Assembly (NCBI GenBank): GCA_002104985.1
Contig: MCGO01000225.1
Location: 1-59,069 of the forward strand
DNA from: Rhizoclosmatium globosum
Lineage: Eukaryota; Chytridiomycota; Chytridiomycetes; Chytridiales; Chytriomycetaceae
Reading direction: 5' to 3'
DNA length: 59,069 nucleotides
Below the pieces are notes generated by a model, which was given only the letters and a program-made list of their open reading frames with translations, was not told where the DNA came from and made no database searches. The first letter of the stretch is position 1. Every line of letters begins with the position of its first letter. The position numbers were made by a program, and so were the translations under genes. Of the stretch, positions 43,254-54,046 are shown piece by piece.

Positions 43254-44075
43254 GTGCGTGTATGGATGTTATATTGCTCCTTGTTGTGCAAAAATTGTAA
43301 GAATTGCCAAATGTAAGCACCGGATGAAAGAATGCTTAAGTTACTGTTCTATGAGGATTCACACATGTGGAAGTTTGAGCGTTCGGTGCGGAAGGGGATT
43401 TTCGTAGGAAAACGCGTCGTTTGAGTTTGTATTGTTATTTATATTATATAATGAGGGGCGAAAAGAGTTTGTTTCCGCCAAATTGTACAAGTAACGTTGT
43501 GAAGAGGAGTCATAGTCTGCAGCGGTTAACCACGTGACGACCGAGTGTGTGACTGTTGCCCTCGGTTCAGCTGCACTTTTCGACTCGAGTATGGTAGGGC
43601 CTCTCTTGTATCTGCGTGAAGGACTGCGTGTGCCTTTCTGCCATTTCGCATTGGTGTTCTATGAAATCACCTTACGAAAATAGCCCTTTATTGATGCAAG
43701 TATTTATGCAAGGACAAATAAGAGCCATATAGGCGGCGCCATAAATAGACTTCTCTTTGATTTTTCAATTTATAAAGTGCGTGAAAGAACGAATGGAGTC
43801 AGAAAATTGTGTGTGTTCTGAGTATTCCAATCTCAGCCAAACTTTTGTCTAATTATCTATCAATAACCTCCACATTGATGCGAGTCGTATAGCATGGACT
43901 GTTTGATGGGATGACGACAGGGACTTACGTAAGGAGATCAAACTTGATGGGACTTACGTAACCTTGACGAATTTTGTCTGCTCCAGTTAGTAATGCTGAC
44001 CTGCTTGCTTATGCCCACCCTAGTTTCATTCTTTACGGAACAGTGGATTGTCCAGATGTTTAATCAGCAACTTTA
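43254..44075. other. Intergenic, paired palindromes
   Basis: 822 bases between tRNA-Cys and a subfamily C gene. Two copies of GGGACTTACGTAA, each with the palindrome TTACGTAA (43925-43932 and 43954-43961), lie 29 bases apart; TTACGTAA is a possible bZIP site. No gene recognised. Confidence 0.4.
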
Positions 44076-44417
44076 TTAGATAGTTTGTGTTGCGAGTACA
44101 CGAGCAATATAATCTCTACATTCTTGAACATTTAAAGACTCTCTCGAGACTGAAGGTGGTGGTGGAAGATTCGACGTTCGTTGTGGTTGTGCCTGAGGCG
44201 GTGGTGGTGCCTGTACCTGTCGACGTTGTGCCTTTACTGCCAAAAGCTCGTTCCGCATCTCAGCCATCATTACGGCGTGTGTTTCTTTCAGGCGTACTTT
44301 ATCAAGTTCTGCTTGCACTTTTGCCAATTGTTCTAGCATAATGAGTTCTTCAATCGACGTTGGGAGGAGGGTCGGATGGGTGGTGGGGAGTTCAGGAAGT
44401 GGTCTTATTGGCGGCAT
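44076..44417 (-). CDS. Small-protein subfamily C
   Basis: 113 residues, intronless, ATG at 44417. A Pro leader (MPPIRPLPELP) is followed by SIEELIMLEQLAKVQAELDK and RLKETHAVMMAEMRNELLAV. A basic Gln/Pro linker leads to PPPPSVSRESLNVQECRDYI and ARVLATQTI. It is the clearest example of both C motifs and nearly identical in them to the 39243 gene 4.5 kb away. Function unknown. Confidence 0.7.
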   Translation of the reverse strand: MPPIRPLPELPTTHPTLLPTSIEELIMLEQLAKVQAELDKVRLKETHAVMMAEMRNELLAVKAQRRQVQAPPPPQAQPQRTSNLPPPPSVSRESLNVQECRDYIARVLATQTI

Positions 44418-44728
44418 TACTTTCGTCGGTGCTTTTAAATTCTGCGGAAAGGTAAATGGAAATCCGGACTGACACTGAATGATTCACTGTTTTAACAGAC
44501 GTTAAAGAATAGAAAGTGATTAATTGCCCTGAAAAAGGCGATCCACTCAAAAGAATGGCTGCTAAATGTTACTCCTTGAAAGATTATGGGTGAAATGTTC
44601 AGGAACAAAAGTACCCTTTCTGTCTTACTTTTTCTCATAACCAACAGGTTGAATGAAATCACGTCCGAATCCTTCAAGAATGCCGATGATATATGAAAAA
44701 ATCCATAATTGTCATTAAAAGGAAAGGT

Positions 44729-46006
44729 TTATTGTTTCTGCTCGGTAGCATGAACGAGCTTTTGTTGTAAAACATCCAATTCCTGGCGTTTACGATCTTT
44801 TGCGAGCACCTTGGCAGCTTTCCTGGCAGCTCGTTTCACTGCATCTGTGTATTTTCTATTGATCCATTCTTGGTAAATGACGTTTGATGTGTAGTACCTG
44901 TAAATTTCGGGCTGTAGAGTTTGTTAGCGCAAGTGGAAAGCGTGAAATGGGAATTATACCATAATAGTCACAGACGTGTACACCAAAAGTGTACTGAAAG
45001 CCCAATTGAGAGAATCCTTGTGGTGGAACCATAGAAAGACGGCATACTCTTGAAGTGTTGTTGGAATCGTATTGACTGGCGTTGTTTTCAAGAGGGTATC
45101 GAGAAAAAGAGACAGGAAAGGAATTGGTACGAATGTATAGAGAAAAATGGATGAGATGGATTGGATTCGAGAGAAAAGGTGGTAGTATTCGAGAAAATGT
45201 GTGAATGGAAGGAGAGAAAGAAAAAGAGATTCGATGAGGGATAGGATTGAAAAGACTAGAAGGGTTATTGCGGGTATTGTTGCCATTGATGCGGTTGTTG
45301 ATGCGAGTGTGTTGTATGCCATCATAGCTTGAACAGGCTGTTCGAAAGTTCAATTAGTTGGAATGAGGGGTACAATTGAAAATATTACAAGAATGCAGAG
45401 AGTAATGAGGCGGACCGCAGTAAAGGAGAGTATCGGCTTTTGAGTGTTGACAGGCTGAACAACCACTTCCTTAACCTCCAATTCATCATCATCGTCATCG
45501 TCTTCGCAATAGAACAACGCAACCGCTCTTGCCAGAATATGAATCACACATAATGCAATCGCGTACACAGATTCAACTTGTTCGTAAATTGGATGGATGG
45601 ACCGAGTCAGTTCCTTCACCACCTTTTCCGCCCTCAAATCCAAGTCTCCAACCAGACCACATTTCACCACTTTCACCACGTCTTTACTCAAATCATTTAG
45701 GTCAACGTGCAAACAGTCTCGACCAATCAAAATGCGGCGCCACTTTTGCTGCACACACGAATCAAAGGCGTCATTTAACGAGTGGTGGCTGTCTGGCCCA
45801 TGTGCGCTTTTGAGAGAGTTGAGGGACGCGCGGAAGGACGAGAGCGGCGATGTTTCGGAGAGTTGGAGGAGGGTCAGGCACGACTGCGATGCGTCAATGG
45901 CAGATACTTTGAGGCTTGTTGCGGTGATGCGAAGTTCGGCGTTGGATTCGGTGGTGGTGGTGGCGAGGAGAAGGAGGATCGTTTGGAGGATGTGTGTTGG
46001 GTGCAT
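44729..46006 (-). CDS. Polytopic membrane protein with signal peptide, unknown family
   Basis: 397 residues from exons 46006-45374, 45337-44960 and 44911-44729, all phase 0. The 45374 intron has an ACTAAT branch-like site. A signal peptide (HILQTILLLLATTTTESNA) starts at the ATG at 46006. A lumenal domain of ~140 residues with five Cys (QSCLTLL, DSCVQQKW, GRDCLHV, VVKCGL) follows, then about five TM segments (YAIALCVIHILARAVALFY, AVRLITLCILVIFSI, ITLLVFSILSLIESLFLSLL, IFLYTFVPIPFLSLFL, WAFSTLLVYTSVTIM) and a basic coiled tail (DAVKRAARKAAKVLAKDRK). An acidic run (DDDDDDE) lies between TM1 and TM2. The Cys domain plus multi-TM end recalls Kar5/GEX1-type nuclear fusion proteins, but key motifs are not clear, so this is only a suggestion. 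Confidence 0.55.
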
Positions 46007-46075
46007 CCTTTTGGTGTTTCTTTCTGGAAGATTGAAATGCAGATTGAAATGCAAATGTATTTATTCATGGATGAA

Positions 46076-46671
46076 TTAGAGAAGGAAATAAGAGAGAATG
46101 AGAAGTAATCCTATGGTGCCTTGCAACTGCATACCATCATTTACAAATACGTTTGGAAGAGTGGCTGTTGTGTTGAGGGACGATGCTCCTGCAGTTGTTT
46201 TCACTGAACCTGTAGTCTTAATGCTCGTGAGTGGGTTCGGGATATCAGCTGGAAGGTTTAACAACGTCTTGTTTTTTGGGACTGTCAAGTTTGCTTGTCT
46301 ATGAATGGAATTAGTGTCAGCTTACAGAGCAGGTGACATAGTAATAACACTCACACGCAGAATCCAGCACGCGTTGCAATAGTCTGACTCCACGTCCCGT
46401 ACCAAATGCTCTTGTCGTCATTTGGAGAGCAGTATGCAAACACGGACTCTGGGTCAAGAGAAGTGCAGTAGCAACTGTTGGCAAGGATTTGAGTCGGTGC
46501 CTGAAAACATGCACGCCCTTCTTGAGATAAAGCGATAAGCGCGTATCCACACGCTGGAGAGGCTGTTGCGTTCATATTTGATATCAAGTTTTTCTGTTTT
46601 CAAATTGAAGTATGGATTGATGTTGAAATACTCACCCCTGGGTGTGACCCCTTGTTCATGTTGATAAGCAT
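46076..46671 (-). CDS. Six-Cys domain surface protein with GPI-like tail
   Basis: 165 residues from exons 46671-46636, 46593-46355 and 46298-46076. The domain is ACGYALIALSQEGRACF, CYCTSLDPESVFAYC, IWYGTWSQTIATRAGFC, in the pattern C, C, C-x-C, C, W...Y/W, C that recurs at 48290 (twice) and 49656. A Thr/Ser-rich stalk follows, then a hydrophobic end (GTIGLLLILSYFLL) like a GPI-attachment signal. No signal peptide is present in this model; the N-terminus (MLINMNKGSHPG) is hydrophilic, so an upstream exon could be missed. First-exon choice is uncertain. Confidence 0.55.
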
Positions 46672-46734
46672 ATAAAATGCAACAAGGTTTATTTTAAAAC
46701 TATTTTGATGAATCTAATTTCTTCATGAACATCA

Positions 46735-48108
46735 CTACACAATCCGATCCGGCTTTGCCAATCCCTCCTGGGCTGCTTCTTCAAAAAGCAGGTTAGCGAT
46801 AGTTATATCTTTGACTCCACCCATGCCAAGATCATACATCAACGCAAGATTAAACTTTGCATCACTCAAGTCTTGATCAGCCGCTTTCGTGAATTCTTGA
46901 CGAGCTTTCACCAAATCCTTTTCAACACCCCATCCATTCAAATACATTACGCCCAAGTCGTGGTGAGCCAAAGGATCGTCGGAGATGGACGCTATCTTTG
47001 AGAACATTGTAAACGCTTTCGATAAGTCGGCAGGGACTCCCAATCGTCCTTTCGCAGTGATGCACGACAATTTCAGTTGAGCTGGAACGAATCCTTCGTT
47101 AGCGGCGCGGTTGTACATGTCGAGTGCGATGTTTCCGTAAGTTGGGGTTTCATTTTTTGATAGTTGGTCAGGTGTGCAATACATTTGCATGAACGCTGTG
47201 TGGCTTGCAGGTGGGACGAGGTTGAGTTCGTACCAGAGGCCCATAGAGAATAGGGCCATTGGGTTTCCTTCGCCTGCGCTTTTCACCATGTTTGAGAAGT
47301 GGAAGGCCTGTTTGTTTGAAATGGGGAGGCCGATAGTTGATTCTCGCGGGGGTTCAGTAGTGGATGAGAAGTCGAGGACAGTGTCTGTGCCGAATTCAAT
47401 TTGTGTTGATTCGTCGATTGAAATTGACTGGTCGAGACATTTTGAGGGGTTTACACCGGTTCCGAGCCAGGTCAAGTCCAGGAATGGGGGTGATTGAGAA
47501 CAAGGTTGGGAATCAGATGTTTCTTGTATTGAAGACAGTGTTACGAGTGCAAGCAAATTTTCTCGGGCGGCGCGTGTATAGTATTTCGTTGCTTTCGTAG
47601 AGTCACCAGAGGTTTGGTGGATTACGGCTAATGCAGTGCACGAATCTGCATTATCCAAATCAGCGGACTTTGTGAAGAGAGACATAGCCTTTTCATGATC
47701 CTTATCGAAGCCAAGGCCCAGTTCGTGCAGCACACCGAGGTAATACATTGCACCAGGATGGTCCTGATCCGCAGCCCTTGTAAAATGGGATGCAGCCTGA
47801 GAGTAGTCTTTCTCGACACCACGACCCGCAAGATGTAAAAGGCCAAGTGCAAAGTGTGCGAATGCGTCGTTGTGCGCGGAAGAAAGAGTTGTGAAGAGAT
47901 CAACTGCTTTTGGAGAATCACGAGCGATAATTGATCCGCCGTTTGCGAACATGACTGCAATTTGACGCGCAATTTGGAGAGTTGGAGAGGAAGGTGGAGA
48001 CAGTGTGATCATTTGAGTAAGAAGCGGGACTGCTTTTTCGTAATCCTTTTCAGTGTAGAAGGCGTCATAAGCCTCGGAGGATATTATTTGGAGTTGGGTT
48101 TGTGTCAT
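46735..48108 (-). CDS. Sel1-like repeat protein
   Basis: 457 residues, intronless. The ATG at 48108 (MTQTQLQIISSEAYDAF) is preferred over one at 48237, whose extra 43 residues are low complexity. Sel1/TPR-like repeats are clear: AFAHFALGLLHLAGRGVEKD, GAMYYLGVLHELGLGFDKDH, ADSCTALAVIHQTSGD, then AQLKLSCITAKGRLGVPADL, AHHDLGVMYLNGWGVEKDLV and AKFNLALMYDLGMGGVKD. A ~110-residue non-repeat segment lies in the middle. Such proteins act as protein-binding scaffolds; the partner cannot be told. It sits between two six-Cys surface-protein genes on the same strand, 64 bases from one of them. Confidence 0.75.
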   Translation of the reverse strand: MTQTQLQIISSEAYDAFYTEKDYEKAVPLLTQMITLSPPSSPTLQIARQIAVMFANGGSIIARDSPKAVDLFTTLSSAHNDAFAHFALGLLHLAGRGVEKDYSQAASHFTRAADQDHPGAMYYLGVLHELGLGFDKDHEKAMSLFTKSADLDNADSCTALAVIHQTSGDSTKATKYYTRAARENLLALVTLSSIQETSDSQPCSQSPPFLDLTWLGTGVNPSKCLDQSISIDESTQIEFGTDTVLDFSSTTEPPRESTIGLPISNKQAFHFSNMVKSAGEGNPMALFSMGLWYELNLVPPASHTAFMQMYCTPDQLSKNETPTYGNIALDMYNRAANEGFVPAQLKLSCITAKGRLGVPADLSKAFTMFSKIASISDDPLAHHDLGVMYLNGWGVEKDLVKARQEFTKAADQDLSDAKFNLALMYDLGMGGVKDITIANLLFEEAAQEGLAKPDRIV

Positions 48109-48289
48109 TGGTGTTTTGAGTTTTAAGTGTTGAGTGGTTGAAGTTGGATGCTTTTTATGGCTTTTGGGTTGTGGCGAGGTACTTTGTGGCTGGCAACATC
48201 CGATCTGTTGAAGTTCTTTGGAGCAAGTCCGCATCATTGAAACATTGATAATTACCGCCGTAATGAAATGGTATCACATACCTTTATTT

Positions 48290-49416
48290 CTAGAATGAAA
48301 GAAGTACGAGAAGGAAACCCAGACTCAAAAGTTTGCTTGATCCACCTGTGTCACAATTTTCCACATCTCGCTGCACTAAATTATTTTCCGCGATTTCATG
48401 ATGAGCTGTAGCTGTAAGGCTTTGTTTGGATACAGGCACCACAGCGATTCGTCCAATCGCTCCATTCATTGGATTCCCATTCCCACACAACGACAACGTT
48501 GAAGAACTACACGCGTGACATCCCGTTGTGAGTGTCACCGTAAAATTTAAGAGACAGTAGCATGTTATAAGGTGGCCTGTCTCAACGAGACCAGAATAAT
48601 TGATGGATGGGTTTGTAGATGCGCGAGATTCACATTTGTTCGCGCATTCACGCGTTGTTTTGGGGTTGGGAAGTGGTGTTATGGAGTTAGAAGAGGTTGC
48701 GTAGCCTGGCCCTTGTACGCAGATGGGAGTGAGAATGGATGGATGGTTGAGGTTTGTGGTTGATGGCGACGGTGTGAGATGGTGTTCGCGTTTATTTGTT
48801 GACGCGTATGGAGTTGGGGTTGGAATTTGAATATTGGCTGATCTGTGAAGCGGATGCTAAGTATGCCGCTGTTTCAACCAGGGGTACTCACTTGCAGTAT
48901 GCATCACGGGCAGAGGATGTTTGCCTGTACGTTGGATACCACAAAGATCTGTCATTGTGCAGATAGCATGATGTGTAGATTGATTCCGGATTCAAGGCTG
49001 TGCAATAGCATTTGCTTGGAGATTCAGAGTCAGGGATTTGAAAGCATTCGCGACTCGCCCGCGAGACTTCAGTTAGGGCAGTTTGACAGGCTGACGTAAG
49101 TGGCCTTGTGGTTTCTGTGGTGGTAATCGCAGAGATTGTGGAAGCAGATCCGATTCGTCTGTTTACATCCACTGATTCAGTTATCCTCTCGCGTAATTAA
49201 GACTACCAACCTGCATCCATCTTCCTGAATCTTGAGTCCGTTCTCGTACATTGGCCTCCATGTCTCCTCTGGCACGTCGGTTCCATTGCACATGTCAAAC
49301 ACGAAACTTGGAGAGACGTGGCATGCGCATTTGGCGATTTCGAAACTTGACGGTGCGTGACCACAGCTTCGCTCGCTAATGTAAAAGCTGCTCAGTGCGT
49401 CCCGGCAGGATGACAT
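48290..49416 (-). CDS. Surface protein: two six-Cys domains, WSC-like domain, GPI tail
   Basis: 341 residues from exons 49416-49211, 49158-48892 and 48842-48290; phases 2 and 2, donors GTTGGT and GTGAGT. Domain 1 (SCRDALSSFYISERSC, CAC, MC, WRPMYENG, DGC) and domain 2 (ACQTALTEVSRASREC, CYCTALNPESIYTSC, LWYPTYRQ, DAYC) share the local six-Cys pattern. The third exon holds a WSC-like carbohydrate-binding fold: ICVQGPGYA, TTRECANKCESRA, YSGLVETGHLITCYC, GCHACSSS, LCGNGN. A stalk and GGSSKLLSLGFLLVLLSF follow, typical for GPI attachment. No signal peptide is visible before domain 1. WSC domains in fungi bind wall polysaccharide and serve as stress sensors; here a wall role is inferred. Confidence 0.6.
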
Positions 49417-49655
49417 TATGATGAAGTGTTGACAGGTTAGAATAAACCAAAAACCAAAAACACAACAAATACTTCTAGTTTTTCTATTCCTTCGTGCAGA
49501 ACATAACAATCTCGGTGAAAACAAGAGCAAAGAGGCACATATAAAAAGGACAAGAGGCACAAATAATAAAATCCGACCGTTGAATGAGGATGATTGGAGA
49601 GATATATAGAAATAGTATGGCAGGTGTTAAGTTACTATATACGACTTTAGACCCT

Positions 49656-50254
49656 TTAGAACAAGGCGACAACAAGGAGACCAGCGAGGAAGGTCAACGC
49701 AGATCCCTTTGACGCAGACGAGTACAAGTTGACTGGAGTCTCTGTTGGAGCATAGTAACCGCCAGTAGCTTGAGGCTGGTAACCTCCAGTCGCCTGACCT
49801 TGAGCAGATGCACTAGCACCTGGAACGTAAGCAGCAGCAGTGGTCGTAGTGGCAGCAACAGCAGCGACAGTGGTAGCAGTGTACAAAGATCCTGGAACTG
49901 GTGGAACTGGGATCTTCAATGACCTGGTTTTTGATCACATCAGATCAGAGTACCATTAATAAATAGTGGGGAGACATAAAGTAAGGGGGGGCCAACTCAC
50001 GCGCATGCATCCACCTGGCCCATCGTGTATGTTGAGTACACATCCTTCCACGAGGCAAGTGGGTTCCCGTTACAAGAAGTCAAGACTGTGTTGTACACCT
50101 CCGATGCCTTCGATGTGCACACGCATTGGGCAACGGGGAGTGGGTTGTACGTCGTTTGGGAGGCTGTGAGGCAGGCAGAAGCGAATTGCTGGAGCGATGT
50201 GATGGAGTCCTGGCAGGCTTGGGTTACTGGTGGGAGTGTGTTGGAGACGGACAT
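49656..50254 (-). CDS. Six-Cys domain surface protein with GPI-like tail
   Basis: 173 residues from exons 50254-50001 and 49923-49656 (donor GTGAGT, phase 2). The domain starts close to the N-terminus: QACQDSITSLQQFASAC, then QCVCTSKASEVYNTVLTSC, SWKDVYSTYTMGQVDAC. The second exon is Thr/Ala/Gly-rich with a short repeat (QATGGYQPQATGGYYAP), and ends SKGSALTFLAGLLVVALF, a GPI-type signal. As with its neighbours there is no N-terminal signal peptide at this ATG. It lies in the same minus-strand run as 48290 and 50440. Confidence 0.6.
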
Positions 50255-50439
50255 TTTTAAAGGGACGCGGGGTTTGAAGAAGAAAAAGTGAAGGGTTGTT
50301 GCGAAAGGGGACTGTCGAACTTGTTAATGCCGGTGAAGACCCCGGCTTGTATGTTTGAAAGAACGATAAATAGCCAATATCAGAAAACACGAGGTTTTAA
50401 TAGTAGTAGTAGCAGTAGTAGGTGTATAGAAAAATCAAT

Positions 50440-52218
50440 CTAGTTCAAAATAACGGCTCCGGCACTCTCAGATCCCAAAGCACCTCCTCTAATCCCATTT
50501 CCACTTCTTGTAGCATGAACAGCTTCAATACGCTCAGCGACAACTCCTCCCTCTTCTTCCAAAGTTGCGAAACGACGTCCAGCAACTATGTCCTTGACCC
50601 ATCCAAAGTAGGACTGCCCTGGCTTGTCGACACCATTGAGAGCGCGTCTTCGACCAATGAGGTAGATGCCAAGGGCAATTAGGGCGAGTCCCGCGACGAT
50701 TCCACCGACAATTCCGCCAATCAAGGTTGCGGCGATGGTGGTACCAGAGGGGGATTGGTATCCTGGTGCTCCTGGAAGTGGAGTAGTACCTTTTTCAAAG
50801 ATAGATTAGGGACGACCGCAACGAAAGAATATGCAAGCCGAATAAGAAATAGTATGTACCAGTTGGGTCAAAGAAACGGCCGATAGCGGGTTTGAATGGG
50901 GTTGCAGTACAGAATGCACCGTTATTGTATGGGAGGGAGAACGTGGCTGGACAGGTTGTGGCAACAGTTTTGTATCCGGCAGAGTTGGCCAAGTTGCGAC
51001 CCCATGTTGTTTCGAAGGTGTTGGAGAAGGAAGATTGAGAGAGGAGGCCCATGATGTCGGCGAGTAGAGTTTCTGGTTGGGAAGGAGCAGAGTTTTCGTA
51101 GTCATCATAGCCATTTGAGGTTGAGAGACGGTCGAAGCGGAAATGAAGGAGTTGAAGCCGTTCAAGAAGTAGTATCTAAAATTGATCATATTTAGAAGAC
51201 TAGAGGATACAGAATTCGCGTAGTGTGCAATAAACTTTTGAAGAATTCCGCAAGCATTCCGTTATCAAAGTCAACCAAACCCCTTACTTCGCTGTTGAGC
51301 ATTCAACTACGTGATCCTCGCTCGTTTAATCGTTATTTAAAGATTGGATCGCAGGACCTACCCAGACTCAACCGTCTTAAGACCGTAAATCTTTGACCAA
51401 AGCGCTAAATCGTAAGACTTGGTTCCTTCATCTGTGACATCAACAACAAAGTCGGCGGTATGAGCAAGATTTTGGAATGAGGCCAAATCATTTGCAACGA
51501 GAGGCACAGCGCCAGCATCAGCAAGAATCGATTTCCAGTAAGTGGCAAGAGCTGAGTTGGGGTTGATAACTGAGTTTGAGGAGAGATCCACGGCAGAAAT
51601 AACCGCGACTGGTTGGGCTCCAGCGACGCCCGCTTTGCTGGAGACATAAGCTGCAGCTTTTTGCTTCAGACAAGAGTACGTGTCAACTGTCTTTGCGAGA
51701 GAGGCTTGACCTTGACCAGTAAAACCAAAAAAGGCATCAAAAAACACGATCCATTCTGCTTGAGCAAGTGGACTCTGTTCAGTTTGAATCGCAGTTTGGA
51801 CATCAATTGCGCCATTTCCAGACCCGAACGTGACAGTGGAAGAACCGGATGCGGGTTTTGACTGAGAGCAAGGCGTTGTGGCAAAGGAAGGGCCGATGGC
51901 AGTGATCGCACTTTCCTTGTTGAGTCTCTGAATGAATCCAGTAACGCCCTGTTGCTGCACACCGACACTCGCAACTGGAACACTGATCGCACCGGAAACC
52001 GATCCACTTGGATTGTTGCACGCCGAGAGAGTGATGGTCTGGCTGCCAACCTTCAATGTCAACGTGTAGTCGGTCGAGCCTGTCACGGCAAAGTTCTGGG
52101 CGTACTTGATCGACGGAACTGAGGCAAATGGCGCGCTTGAAAGGGGACAGCCAGAAGACTGCGCATTAGTCCCAACTTGGACAAGGGAAAGTGCTGCCAA
52201 TGAGAGGAGAAGGTGCAT
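50440..52218 (-). CDS. Type I membrane protein with solute-binding-protein-like ectodomain
   Basis: 503 residues from exons 52218-51373, 51175-50860 and 50789-50440. The first donor is GTTGAG, chosen because the next exon then reads LLLERLQLLHFRFDRLSTSN, DDYENSAPSQPETLLADIMG in an open, family-like frame. A signal peptide (HLLLSLAALSLVQVGTNA) is followed by ~400 lumenal residues. Blocks such as SVPVASVGVQQQGVTGFIQR, AEWIVFFDAFFG, SCLKQKAAAYVSS and FVVDVTDEG, followed by PETLLADIMGLL, resemble periplasmic binding proteins of the TroA/FepB type. One TM helix (GGIVGGIVAGLALIALGIYL) and a ~65-residue cytoplasmic tail follow. Role as receptor or metal/siderophore capture is inferred, not shown. 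Confidence 0.6.
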
Positions 52219-52436
52219 ATTTGGAAGCAGTTTTTGGGGATTCGGCTGGGGTGAGATTCAACAGTTGTCACAAAAAAGAAGAATGAAAATGAGGCACGAT
52301 CCCCACCTTTCAAAAAATAGATAATCAGGAGAGAAAAGATAGGATGAATACCAGGAACAGGAAGGAGAATGTTTTATATAAAGAAGATAGCGATAGGTGC
52401 GAAATGTACAAGACAATGCTATGAAGCAGAAATCAA

Positions 52437-52928
52437 TCAACGGCCAGCACTAGATTCAATGACAAGTGAACGAGATTGTCTAAGCTCAGCTCTCATTTCT
52501 GAAAAGACTGCGTCCTGCCTCCTCTTCATTTCGATTGGCCCCACCCTACTTTTCACAACAGCCAATACCTCCAACATACGCAGTTCTCGCACCGACGGCA
52601 CATCCTTTGTCTGATGACGAATTTGATGTGCAAAACGACGCGTGTGTGGCAGAGGATGTTGCGTTTGCTGCGGCCATTGCGTGGCAAGCCTTTGATTTGT
52701 CCTTTGAGAGACCCCGTTTCGCGAGCTTCGTTCCTCCATATGAAGCCTTTGTTGTTTCCAAGTAGGTCTAGCGCCGATTTCGCGGGCTGCCGCTTTCACA
52801 GACTCTTTGAAGCGGTTGTATACTTCTTCAAGTTTCAAGTCAGCAAAGTCGCGTCTTTCCGAATACTGTTCAAATAGCTCCAAAGACTCGACAAGGTACT
52901 GCTCAACTTCGCGAATTGAGGATGTCAT
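52437..52928 (-). CDS. Small-protein subfamily A, divergent full-length copy
   Basis: 163 residues. The ATG at 52928 (MTSSIREVEQYLVESLELFE) is chosen because helix 1 of the family begins there. Domain 2 is weaker (LEEVYNRFKESVKAAAREIG) and the linker is Gln/Arg/His-rich. The C-terminal block is clear: VPSVRELRMLEVLAVVKS, then RRQDAVFSEMRAELRQS. It lacks the LLSLGLF ending and instead resembles the block of subfamily C (SEMRAEL), making it a link between A and C. Function unknown. Confidence 0.6.
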   Translation of the reverse strand: MTSSIREVEQYLVESLELFEQYSERRDFADLKLEEVYNRFKESVKAAAREIGARPTWKQQRLHMEERSSRNGVSQRTNQRLATQWPQQTQHPLPHTRRFAHQIRHQTKDVPSVRELRMLEVLAVVKSRVGPIEMKRRQDAVFSEMRAELRQSRSLVIESSAGR

Positions 52929-54046
52929 TGTTTCTTGCTGCTTTGGCTGAGCACAGAATTGTAATTGCCAACAGAGAATAGGGTTTCTTTCCTTCTCCCA
53001 CATTCATCCATATACGTAATGCTTATGCAAGCATCACAAAGAAAAGAACTAGTCGATGAAGAGACGTCAAAAGATGTAATGAGATCGAGATCTGAATCGA
53101 TACTTCATCTGCAGCAAAGCATTGATGAGGGTTTTTTGGTCAATTCACAACACCAGACACAGACTCGATTTTGGGAGGAGTTCCGTCATTGCTGCGAACA
53201 AGAGACAGACAATATGATGTATATTATAGAGGCAGTTGACGTCTTGGATGTCGGAGGGCTAGGTCTGATGAACTGAATGAAAGGGAATAGCCAAAGTTTA
53301 AAAATTGCAGACTGTTTGAATATCAGCCAGTTTTGCTGTCGACGTATGGTCATAGCTTCTACCCTTTTGAGCAAGGCGGTAGATAATGTTGGTTGGCGGT
53401 GATGGAAAGGTGAATCATTTTGGTCTGTTGGAAATCCTGTGTTGCATTTCGGAAAGAGTTTTGGGAGAGAGGAATTGGAAAATATCGAAAACGGTGATTT
53501 ATGCTTGGTCACAAACGTTGCTTTTCTGGATCTTGAAGGACGATAGTGTTTACTACTTTGATGCAAAAGAGCGAGGGCAAGGGAAACCATTATTTAATTG
53601 TAGCTGCAATATTAAGTTAAGTTTCACAGTTTGACAATGGCAAAATGAAATGCCGAAAAATCAAAGTCTTGAGCAATTAATGCTGTATTTGCAGCTCAAA
53701 CCCCCGTCAATTGTCTTGCTAGTACACAAAAAGAAACGAACTATCAGTGCATTAGGACTAATGGTTTAATCAAAAAGATATTGATTATTGATGAGGGTTT
53801 GTCTGCATTTTGAACTCTCTGGAGATTTGGAGATCCGCCAATGAGGTCTCGATCGCAAATCAACACCAATCCCCTCCATCCTCCGACGGTCTCTGACAAG
53901 TCCTTGTGGGTCAGTTCATTCTCCTCTAATACCATTCAAAACTCCGTCAATCCGTTATTATCTCAGCCCCCAGGATCGGATGTTCCCAGCTTACGTTAAC
54001 CTCCCCAAACCCTCAAACCGCTCAAAAAACAAAAAAACAACAACAA
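52929..54046. other. Intergenic, no gene assigned
   Basis: 1.1 kb. Open frames on both strands around 53186-53634 overlap each other and carry no motif found elsewhere in the window. No RNA or repeat recognised. Confidence 0.35.
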
